Positions 23,795 through 34,889 of a stretch of 64,000 bases of DNA are shown here, one piece after another. How positions within the stretch are numbered: position 1 is the first letter of the stretch; the number at the start of each line of letters is the position of its first letter. The stretch lies in NCBI GenBank assembly GCA_026874595.1, contig CM049314.1:27419729-27483728 (forward strand), given 5' to 3'. Both the position numbers and the translations under genes were made by a program. Source of the stretch: Sipunculus nudus. Taxonomy: Eukaryota; Annelida; Sipuncula; Golfingiida; Sipunculidae. The notes below the pieces were generated by a model, which searched no databases, had not been told where the DNA came from, and worked only from the letters and a program-made list of their open reading frames with translations.

Positions 23795-26125
23795 CTGATG
23801 ATCAGCCCAGCAGAAAGTCATTGTCAAAGTAAAATGTGCAAAACCATTATGTTTGTTAATATAAAACCGTGCATTATATTCTTTAAAAAAAGAGCAGAAA
23901 CTGTTAATTATTTACAGAAAATTTTACTGTCATTCGCTTTAATATTGGCTCAATCGTAACAAGTCGAGGTGTGCAATGCTATATATTATAGATAGACCAC
24001 ACACACACACAAGCTCGATTCCATGTAACAAGAACCCTTTCAGCAGTGGAATTTAAGTCGTCAGATGTGCATATACTGTGGTGGTGCAGGAGCCCTCTAA
24101 TGTTCTGTTCCCGCGGTACCCAAAGTCATATGTATTCCATCCGAATCGTGTATGTTCCGTATTGTTTTAGCAGTAACAATTACCAGTTTTCAACTTGGAA
24201 TATGACAAAGCGCACCTATAATGTTCTATTTTAAACATTTGTTATATTTAATGCTTGGTTTTAAGGGCTTGGTTTCAGATATGACTCAGGATGATGTAAT
24301 ATCGTAGCTGTGCATGCGAAGGGGGAACAGTTATTCGTTTTTGTTCTCATAGAAATATATAACACGTGATGGTAACCTCCCCTTGTCACGCTAGTATTGA
24401 GGATCGAATGAGGGATTTTTGCAGTAATGACACAAAACTTTAAACGTTAAAATTCTTTCAGTCAATCCTTGTGTAAAGAATCGCAATTTTTTTGTAAAAA
24501 AGTGTTTTTGTTTTATACTCGAGTTCACATTTTATAAGGGTGTGGTACATTACCCTCAGATTAGTCGCCAGTGTCGTTTCGGCGGAGGTACCTGGTCCTA
24601 ATAGAGAGTCAGCGTGTTTCGATGTGTAATTAAGATAGTTTGTAGCGATAACTGTGCGGCAAAGACAGAAGAATACTCATTTTCTCGATTGTAAGCTATG
24701 CTCGACCGAAACAGAGTCGGGGCGAAAGAAGCAGTAAAGTACAGAGGCCTAGGGCTTACAGAAGCTTGCTAATCTGTAAGTTTCTGAATGAAACATTTAC
24801 CACATTCAATTTGCTATGACTGTACGTCCAACGTGTGCCAAATGCTGATCGTACAGAGACTTGAACTAAAGGCAGAACAAGTACCCCCGTCATCATCGAT
24901 ACCCACGAGCAACGACTTATGGATCGTAACCTCCAAACCCTTTCGTTTGGATCTGATGTACAGACAATGTTTGAATTTCCTGACAGTCAACTTATGTAAA
25001 ATTAGAGAGTCTATTGTAAAACATTAATTGTTTGTGGACATTCAGTGGTGGGGAACCTTTTCAGTAACACTTACGAGTCAGGTGTTGTATTTATATTTGG
25101 TCTGTCTAGGGTTGTTCTTGTTTTGCTAATTACTATGAAAGGTAGCGTCTCTCGGGTTCACTAAAAATGGTTTCTGCCCGGTGCAAGACACTATTACTTG
25201 CGATTTTTGCTTTAGTTTGCTAAGAGCCAGTTATCATGGCTGCAATATAAAAAGTATGTTCTTCTTCGGCTGCTACGCTGAAAATCGCGGGAAACATGTT
25301 CAGATTTAAAATGTGACCTAAGTATCTCCAACTACTCTGCATGGTCATGCGTGTTAGAATATTTGTTTCACCAATCAAAATATTCATGCATATAGGTCTG
25401 AAAAATGTTGTTACGCTTGTTCTGAAATTGTATTTGCAAGCGGTGATCAACGTAAGAGTTCCGGATAGCTTTGTACATGTGTGCGATTCAATTGCTATTC
25501 TTGTGACATCATCGTCTGAGTCAATTTTGTATGTCTAGAGGGAAAAATATGGCCATGGCAGAAACGCTTTACACCAAACTTCCTATAATTTAAATTGAGC
25601 TTATAGATGTTTAGCATTCCATTGACAAAGATGAGGATTATCCGAAACCCTTATTTTTTCATTGCCATTCAATAAATCCTAGGGATTTATACTTGCATTG
25701 TACTTTTAGTGGGCCACTATTTCAGCCATTGTCTGAGGCAAGCATTATCAGCTATGACTTTTTGTAGCTGTTCTTTTCATTAACAAATTTATTCGGAATG
25801 CTCAAAAAAAAATTTTAATCGGTAACTTCTATTAGTTTTCCCTGTTTCTATAAAATGTCCAATGGAAAACATTCAGTCAATAAAGCTAAGATAGGAGACT
25901 GTGCCCCTTTAATAGATGTTTGTCTGCATTTGGTAATATTTGAAAAACAACTTAAGTTTTGAAAAGATCATGCAATGCATATTCCCTAGCTCTAAATAAT
26001 GGTAACTTTGGAATAGTAATCCGAATGGAGACAATATTTGCGTATGAGTAGTGAAAACATTTCTTTTTTTAAATATATGCGGGCCCCTGCATATTATAAA
26101 CACATTGATATAAACAAAACTAGAA
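23795..26125. other. No confident gene upstream of the CTLD locus
   Basis: The region was searched on the minus strand for the missing 5' exons of the CTLD gene. A possible exon follows an acceptor-like TTCCCTCTAG at about 25534 and is open through TYKIDSDDDVTRIAIESHTC, but its domain is not recognisable. An ORF at 24788-25027 (+) has no family resemblance. Nothing else is supported. Confidence 0.35.
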
Positions 26126-26129
26126 CCTG

Positions 26130-26950
26130 TAGGTCACGGCGCTCAGCTGAAACTGATTATGAGCATATTTTTATCCTTAGGAACCCATCGGTTTTGATGC
26201 TTAGCTAAATTTGTTTATAAGGATAATTTTCAAGTAATTCTTCATAATGATGGTCCTCTGGCCTTAACCAATGACCTTGTGTCCTTGAACTTGCAGCATT
26301 TAGATTATTGCAACAATTAAAAAAAAATGGTTGGCCCAGTGACCTTGACCTCTCACCAGGTAACCTCAGAATCTACAGATTTCCTCCAGTTTTGGCAATT
26401 CAGCCAAATATGAAACATGGAAAGTTTGGGACGAAAAGTTTTATTTACACTTCATCCACAACCTTTTGAAAGTTGTTGTTCCTGTGACCTTCCCCTTTGA
26501 TCTGTGGACCCTGAAAATTAAGATGTTTCATATTTAAGTGGTGGGTCATAAATAAATCAGGTTTGAAGCCAATCTGTGCATTCAAACCAGAATTTCTCAT
26601 CCATAAACTTATTTGTGAATGGATTGGCCCTGTGACCTTGACCTATCACCTAATGACCCACAACATCGTAAAAAAGTTCCCCTTTCGGCAAGTGAGCAAC
26701 ATTTTGAAGATTGAAGGTTTGTGATGAAAGGTTTGGCTTGAAATGCAAACAATTGCATTTCGTCTAAAAAAAATGGGCCATGAACCCAGGTTCTTTATTT
26801 AGTGGTGGGCCATAGGTAAGTCAAGTTTGAAATCAATATGTCAATCAAATCTGCAGTTATCATCTATAAACAAATTTGTGTGGATTGACGGATGGACAGA
26901 CAGATAGAGAGATGGACGAACAGACAGACAGACAGGGTGATTTCTATAGG
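26130..26950. repeat. TGACCT-rich repeat array
   Basis: Boundary string GGTCACGGCGCTCAGCTGA ends at 26150. Units follow with GTGACCTTGACCTCTCACC near 26340 and GTGACCTTGACCTATCACC near 26631. A CAGACAGACAGACAGGG stretch near 26920 closes it, as in the copy at 17770. Same family as 16505-17800. Confidence 0.7.
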
Positions 26951-28475
26951 GCATCAACTTGTGATCAATAAACACACCAGGTTTGGGACACTAGATGGAA
27001 TCACAGCTGAGAAACTGATATGATTGTTGTCATTTTATAGTAAAGAAAATTGAAAAATATTCGCAATGATAAGAAAATACAGGTGGTGCCTGCACTTTTA
27101 TGGAGCTGACAAAACTGGTCATGGTCAATATTCAAGGCAAGATTCATCCGTGCATTTATTATCAAGATAATCGAGGTTTTGTATCATATGTTTGATTATT
27201 CTGGGGGGTACCTACAAGCCCCGTAGCTCGAAGGATATAGGGCACAGTGACCTAATTTCAGGTTCCAAGAAGATTTTTTTATATATTCCCTAGATATTTA
27301 GTAATAGGCTTCAAGAGTCAGCCGTTATGATTTGTTCCATGGTAACGGACGGCCGGACGGACGACGGACTTTCAATCAGCTGAGCTAAAAGCCCAAATAT
27401 GGAAATGTGGCAATAGTTAGTCTCCCATAATTATATATTTGTAATAATAATAAAAATAGAGACTGATTATGTGACTTTTACCTCTTGACCCCAAATCAAA
27501 AGGGCCATATTTTGTCGTTTTACCTTGAGATTTGACCTCATGACACGAAAATCAATCAGGTTGAGCTTATATTTGCAGGTGGCCTATATAAGCTAGATGG
27601 AAGGTTTTTAGATGAAAAGTTTGACTTCTAATGCATCCATAATCTTTCTAAATAAGTGGGTCCTGTGTCCTTGACCTTAGACCTCATTACCAAAAAAGCG
27701 ACAGAGTTCTAGCTATAGCGGTTGGCCAAATGTAATTCAAGTTTAAAATTGATATGTTAATCCAAACTGGAGTTATCATCAGGAAACATATTTGAAGGAG
27801 ACACAAAAACAGATGGACAGACGGACGGATGGACAAAGTACTTACTATATGGCATCCACTTATTCAAGCGGGGCCCCTTATAATACACAAGATTTCAGGA
27901 CACTAGATGAAACCACAGGTGCAATCTGATAGTTTAAATATAATTTAGCAGTCTCAAAATAAAGGGAAAAAATCATGAAAATAGAAATAATACAGTTGGC
28001 GTCACTAGTCTTTAGGAAATGAAAAAACACAGCAGGTTTCGTGACATTAGATGAAACCACAGTCGCAAAATTGACATAATTGCTGTCATTTTACGGTAAA
28101 AAAAAAAACAGAAAAAAATAGTAAAAATTTGAAAAATTATAAGTGGCGACACCAGTTATTAGGAACTGACAAACCTTGTCATGGTCCATTTCAAGGCTCG
28201 TTAGAGGGCAATCCATGCATTAATTATCAAGATACGTTTTAAATTTCAAATTATTATGGGGGTACTTGCAACCCCCCATGTCTTGGAGGACATAGGTCAC
28301 AATGACCTAATTTCAGGTTTCCAAGGAGATTTTTTAATAACCCCCCCCCCATGATATATAGTTACAGGTGTCTATGTCCATCGATGTAATAATAGACAGA
28401 CAGACGGACGGATCACGGAAAATGACCGATCACTATATCTCATTTGACTTACAGTCAGCTGAGCCAACAAGCATC
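26950..28475. repeat. Mixed repeat copies with receptor-like palindromes and hairpin ends
   Basis: 344-bp-type units carry AGGGCACAGTGACCT at 27239-27253 and a perfect AGGTCACAATGACCT at 28294-28308. TGACCT-rich units lie between, at about 27400-27850. Hairpin ends lie at about 27360-27390 and 28430-28462. A C run is at 28341-28350. Confidence 0.7.
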
Positions 28476-28840
28476 CTGGTGTGCAGTGATATCCAAGTTT
28501 TCTAGCTTATTTTTATAAAGGTTAGGTAATTGATTATGCCTCTTTTCTTCAGATGAGCACTTGGTCGAAACAACTTGTGTGTCAAACAAACCAACCAGTA
28601 CTTCAGAATATCAAGGTTAAAGTCGCAAGTTTTGGATCTCTTAAAGATTTTTGTAGTAATAATTTGGTAGGGGTTGGAGGCGAGCATGGACTCCTCATAA
28701 TAAACACACCAGGACACTGACACGATTTCTGTCGTTTTAAGCTCTCTTAGAATTTGATTAATACAATCATGATCAATGAGCTATGCGAAAATAAACGTAT
28801 TTCAAATCTTAATTATTGAGATACTGAATATTGTGTGTGC

Positions 28841-28903
<63 letters not shown>

Positions 28904-29930
28904 AAGTAGCGGACGACTGGACAAAGGGGGATCGCTATAGCCCAGCATGACTAAAAGTCAACTCGGATTACTTTAAAGCAAATATGCTCACATACCTTCT
29001 GTTAAAAACAGGAATAAAAAGAATATCAGGAAACAACCCATGTTCTCAGATTCTGAAAAATAATAAATATATCGATTGTACCAGAATTAAATTGATCAAA
29101 AGGCAGGAAGATGAGACATGATGCTGGAATTCAAATCGCTGAAAAGACCTTTCAAAAGGGACCTTACTTAGATTCTTGTCGGCTGAAAATTACATCAGCG
29201 TTTGTAACCAGAGGCTGACATTACAAAATAAAAAAAAAGAGCTAAATCGAGTGGATTTGATTTGGTAAATGCAGGTAACGCAGTTACAGTTTGAGGTACT
29301 CAAAGTTAAGAGATTAAGAGAAAAACGTGAAAATGAAAACGACAACCAGATAAGGAGAAACAAGCCCAATTTTTTGTACCCTGCAGACAGATATGCCATC
29401 ACACTCATTTTGTTATCCCAAAAGCGTGAATACTGCTTCGGCAAACAGATGTTGACTCGACTTCAAAGAAACATAGCTATACATGAACCAAGATCCAAGG
29501 TAGTTGGGTTATGCGTCATCACCTATTGCATGCTTCATGTTTCTAGTGTAAATAAGAGGAAGTCGTTACAAGAATCCTGCACTTCTAATCTGATTTCATT
29601 CCACCACGATCATACACAGCTACACAATTATTAGAGCCCCAATGCAAAATGTTGAAAGTAAACTGTGATTGTATAATATCAAAGTGCCTGATATGTTTTA
29701 TATATATTTTATATATATCTATATATGTGTGCGTGTGTGTGTGTGTCGGGACAGATCCCTTGATGAAACTTTACATAAAATAAACTCCCTTTCTAGGAGC
29801 TCCGGGACCCTGATAGGCCATAAATTCCTCAGTGTAACAGTTAAACCGTCTATATCCAAATCCTGGATCCACCAATCTACATGTTTCATCCTTCATACAC
29901 ATTTCCAAAATTGACCATCCTGAATGCATT
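28476..29930. other. No supported gene; (AT)n array and a repeat end
   Basis: An (AT)n array lies at 28845-28897, immediately followed by a lone copy of the repeat terminus (GATCGCTATAGCCCAGC, about 28930). A 121-codon ORF at 29269-29634 (+) is rich in charged residues at its start but matches no family I know and has no clear context, so it is not called. A TG-rich run lies near 29725. Confidence 0.4.
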
Positions 29931-29939
29931 TGCAATCCA

Positions 29940-30143
29940 CAATATAAAAGTAATTATACTTTGATTGATTAAACAGTAAAGAACACACACACATATATAT
30001 ATACATTTGTTATTTGTTTTATATAATCAATCAGGTACACTGCTCCAGGTACAATAAAGTAGCAGGAATCTGCAATGTTACAAAATATCGGTAAAAAATA
30101 TTTATCCAAAACATTATGCAGGTTGTTACAATGTACATTTATT

Positions 30144-30218
<75 letters not shown>

Positions 30219-30273
30219 CCAGAATATAAAAATAAATGATACTTTGAAGGATAAAACAGTAATGAACATATAT

Positions 30274-30316
<43 letters not shown>

Positions 30317-30520
30317 TTTGTTTATTGTTTATATAATCAATCCGGTACACTGCTCCATAATCAATTAAGTTACAAGAATCTGCAATGTTACAAAAATATC
30401 TGTTAAAATATTAATATAAAAATCTGAAAAAATATTTATCCAAAACATTATGCAGGTTGTTACAATGTACATTTATTATACATATATACTACTATATATA
30501 TATATATATATATATATACT
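29940..30520. repeat. Tandem duplication of about 290 bp carrying (AT)n arrays
   Basis: Unit 1 (about 29940-30210) and unit 2 (about 30221-30520) share the order: AATATAAAA then ACTTTGA, then AAACAGTAA, an AT run, ATATAATCAATC then GGTACACTGCTCC, GAATCTGCAATGTTACAAAA, and ATTATGCAGGTTGTTACAAT leading into another AT run. AT runs lie at about 30145-30210, 30279-30311 and 30484-30519. Confidence 0.8.
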
Positions 30521-31265
30521 AGTATACTGCGGGCAGCTTTTGTTCACGAGAGGCTCCACATTACGATATTCCCGAACGGGAAATTATGGGAAAAAGAAAC
30601 CTTTACCTGGAGGCAATAACCTCATTCACGACATCTATAAACAGTTGATACTTGTTACATTACATGGCAAATTTAAATGTTAATAAATAATACTAACATA
30701 TCTTTAATTTATCTGTTAGGCCAAGAATGATATTACAAATAATATGAAAAATTAACATCACCTCTCTCTAATGAACTAGAATTTCCACTTGTTTGATGTT
30801 TCCTGGGTTCTTAAATTCTAAAATTTGCAAACATATTAAATAACTCTGCTTTGAACAGTTAACGTTAATACAACAATCAACAATTGAATCAAAAGGTACA
30901 CTAAAGGGTTAAAAAGGGGATGTAAACACGAGTTACATAGAAAATAAAAAAAAAGATTGAACGGAGGCAACCAACCAGATGTGGTGAATTGGGTTAAATC
31001 TGCAGTCATAATGAGAGGTGAACAACATATGACATTCAGGGGTACACCAGGGATAGAACTGTACCCTGATACCATTCATCTGAATCCCTGACGCTGAACA
31101 GGTGGTGTACTAATTTCACCATATGCAGGGCTCTGCTCTCATTTGTTTGCTTTAGGTGTATCCATAAATTATTTTAAAAAGAAAAGTGGGTTAAGATTTG
31201 TCATGAATTCCTGTCATTTTAGATTGTTTCTTTCACCACTTAGTCTATCTTTGTATATATATAAT

Positions 31266-31320
<55 letters not shown>

Positions 31321-33344
31321 TTTTATTGATGGCACTTGATTTAAAACATTCCTTCTGAATGATAGCGGGGCTTTTAGAGTCGGTTCTGTATGCCCTCTGA
31401 TGTCTGCCACAATCCTCAAATTATAATGCCTTAGTTTCCAGCTCACTGTCGTTTATATGCATTGCTCTCTTTCATTTTGCATTTTTTTGGCTCTCCTGTA
31501 GTTTGGCATGCTTAAATTTTGCATTTATTCTGTGAACAAAAGTTTCACTTATTTAGCTTAAACAATACCTGCTGTCTTGAGAATTCCTCTCGGTAGTTTA
31601 GGAATTTATCTTCAGGAGTTTATCTACTTCCGCAGCTAAAATTGAACCATTTGATGTAAAACGCAACAACTGATCAAAATTACTATACATAACCTAAAAT
31701 AACTTATGTCTTGCAACATTACCGGATAGCTCCATTTACTGATCACGTGGATCCATATATTTCCCTCAGGCAGGTGATCGAGAAACTGATTTAAAATCAT
31801 TTGTAACGAAAGCTAACAACAGAATGTTCAAAATCAGCAGTGTGTTAGAATCAGTGGCAGTTGCTACGTGTAAAGATGTAAAACCCGAATTTATCTTGTC
31901 TGGTACGTTCTTTGATGCTGTCATGTTTCCCTTGACCATTTTTCCTAATGCAGATTTTAAAAGGCGCTTATTTTCAATTAAATATTTGATGGCTTGAGTG
32001 AGTTGGTTGGAGGTATTTAATTTTATAATTTGCAAGTTGTTTCCTTGCAAAAAGTGTATTATACAAGCATTTGAAAATAAAACATTAAATAAGTTACCCC
32101 TAAATGAACTTAAAAAGGACCATGGCACCCTAACTTCTCATCTTGTCAGACGTAAAAGAGTGAAGGTGCACCCTTCACTTTTTTTAGAAGATAAGTATCA
32201 TTTACGGTGCTCTTTGTTTGAATTATAAAGACTTTATTGATAGTTTCCAGGGAGGGGGGGGGAATTCTTTAGTTTCAAAGGCTATATGAACTGCACTGTG
32301 GAAACCACACAAAAAATGCACATTTTCTCTGTATAACGTCTGTCAGCTTCACACTGCTAATCATAATTAACAAAAAGGGAATGGGTTTCTTTACTGGATG
32401 TTTCTAACAAATAACTAATTCAGTTTCATTTGCAGCTGTGTTACTCATAGTATTTCTTACTTTATTCAGATTATTCAGTGCAATTAGCAAAGTCTGATAA
32501 AATATGTTTACACCTTGCTAATGTGTCTTTTGCCGACATAGTAGGAAGATATCTCAATCCGAGAACAGAGTATGTGCAAGATGCATCAGAAGTGCTATGT
32601 GCAATATATTTGTTACAATTTTTACAGATCCCATCAATATATGTATACCTGTATTACCTTTGCTTGACATCACTTCACTCATCTGTTTAGGCCTAGCAAT
32701 AACCGTTGTATATTTATATTAGAAATAGTAGATTTTAACTTATTTATGTTTATATATGTTTATTACTGACATGATTTTATAAAAAGGTGTACACATTTTT
32801 TAAACTCTGAGGAAAACGTTTTTGTTTCTTTTCGATATTTTTTTCTATAATATTTGTGTTATTTTTGTCTACATTTTTAGACAATAATTCTTGAGAATCT
32901 TGGTAGAGGGCCATATCTTGCTCTGCACTAGTTTTCCTAATAAAATCTCTTTTAGTCGATACAATATAAGATTCCGCCACAACCGATTCTTCTGGTTATC
33001 ACAATTTTGCGTTTAATAGTCTTTCCTTGCACGAGTCTGCTTTAACTGTTCATATTATACGATGACGGATTCGTTTGCCTTAAGTGTACCTCTTTTGCAT
33101 CTCAATGAAATTTTATTAAATACACATTCAGAGTCACGACCACATTTGCAACCGACTATTAAAAAACAGGCACAGTATAAACTCTCTGACACACTTTACA
33201 AAACAACCACTATCTGACTGACTATAAACCAAAAAATATAGTACAGTATACTGTCTGTTTTATAATATTATTTAAAAAAAAACATAATTCTTAATGTCTA
33301 AACTGTAGTGATGTCTAGAGTGATTAGGCGATTTCATTTACGAG
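30521..33344. other. No supported gene; fossil coding-like segments on the minus strand
   Basis: Several minus-strand stretches look protein-like but are broken: 32980-32777 (67 codons, Lys/Asn-rich), 32670-32480 (a stretch with CKNCNKY and CTYSVLGLRYLP), 32128-31766 (120 codons) and about 31680-31400. They may belong to one decayed mobile element, but no diagnostic motif was seen. An (AT)n array lies at 31253-31317. Confidence 0.3.
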
Positions 33345-33345
33345 C

Positions 33346-33424
<79 letters not shown>
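33345..33424. repeat. (AT)n microsatellite next to the BEL element
   Basis: About 80 bp of uninterrupted AT lie 75-80 bp outside the left LTR. Both-strand IYIYIY open frames here are artefacts. Confidence 0.85.
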
Positions 33425-33425
<1 letters not shown>

Positions 33426-33504
33426 CGTGCAGAATACACTATAAATATTGTCTTAAACTGAGCGCTATTACACCAGAAACGCATTTTCGAGGAAATTCTG
33501 AAAG

Positions 33505-34629
33505 TGTAGCGACATCTCTCATACAATCATCAAGATGAAGGCAGATTTGATTGTGATCTTTAAAAGTAGTCACTCACGTAAAACTGAAAATATATGGTGT
33601 AGGTCGCCCGCTGTTTATATTATAATATTGTACTATTGCTGTGAATAAAGCAAACCATATAAGAATTCTCAATTTGTTCAAAAGGCATTACTACATGTAT
33701 GTGGGTACTGTTATTTTACTTGAATACATGAGGTTATTCTAATAGCTCTCGGAATAAATACACAAACACCATAGTGTTCTATTACTGAAGATCTAATGCG
33801 AGTTAAACTCATCTAGATATATAAAACAATGTATGAGTTAAGTGGGAAAATATAAGAATATACAAAACTGGCATCATGATACATTTCAAGTCTGTAATCA
33901 CTTTAAATGCACTCAAACTTGTTATAACAAAATCCTTGGTAAAAGTACATGAAAAAGCATGCAGGGCCATCTGGTGACTACAATGTATACAAAAACGAGT
34001 CTAACTCTGGCGCATCAGAGCACATGCAGTTCCATCTCGTAACCGAAATGTACATGAAAAGCAAGCCTATCTCAAACGTAAAACCACCCCGCCTGGCAGT
34101 ACACAATTTAAACGTTTTATTACATATCACGCAATTACTAATACAAACAGACATACATCCCGTGCATACTAAAGAAACGTTAATAAGCGCTCTTTCATCA
34201 ACTCTAGTTAGGCTTCTGTGGCTCTGGGGTAGAGCACAGGACTCAAAGCTGGGAGATCGTCGGTTCGAATCTCAGCCGAGACGGTGAGGTTTTTCACGGT
34301 CGGCCACCACCTAGGTGAGCGCTCTGCAGGCTTAATGGGAAGGCTGTGCCCCACAGCCGTCGATATAGGACGTTAAACATCGATATACATCTTTTCTAAA
34401 TTTAACATACCTCCTTGCCGGCACGTTCTAATAGCCAATTCGTCTGTAACGCGGTTGTCGGCTGTCTTTAAGCTGCTTCTTCAAATCGCACTCAAATGAG
34501 ATACAATAAAAATGGCTACCAATGACCCCAGCAAACCTCACCAACGAGGTCAAAGGTCACGGTTTATACCATTAAGACTCCAAATAAATAAAACTACGTT
34601 AAACAGCTGTTCTACCGACCGCAGCTATA
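33505..34629 (-). repeat. 3' LTR of the BEL element, carrying a SINE-like block
   Basis: This pairs with 39353-40428 over nearly its full length. It contains a tRNA-like block at about 34213-34372 that the other LTR lacks in intact form. The 112-codon ORF at 33949-34287 (+) is a chance frame through the LTR. Confidence 0.88.
34213..34375 (+). repeat. tRNA-derived SINE-like segment within the left LTR
   Basis: A box A-like GTGGCTCTGGGGTAGAGC at about 34218 and a box B GGTTCGAATCT at 34262-34272 are spaced as in tRNA heads. The body carries CGGTCGGCCACCACC and the tail contains GTCGATATAGGACGTTAAAC. In the other LTR the tail string is present, but the head is replaced by about 80 bp of unrelated sequence. 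Confidence 0.65.
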
Positions 34630-34889
34630 ACCCCCCCCCCCCCCTTAAATGGATTACATAAATTTAACCATTTCAGAATACATCTCTAACAACACTGATA
34701 TCTAAGAGAGCATTATATCCTGAACTTAAACAGATTTATCTACTGGCGTACATCATCACTCATTACAATGTTGCGATACAAAACGATGCATTATAGCAAA
34801 GTCTCTCAACGAGGTCTCAAGCAGAGTCCGCTTGCACCTAAGGTGCCAAGAGTAAAATCAATTTGTGTATCGGTCTCCCATAAATAAAC

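Noticed and set aside
29269-29634. 121-codon plus-strand ORF
   Set aside because: No recognisable domain, no promoter or splice context and an overlapping antisense ORF of similar quality.
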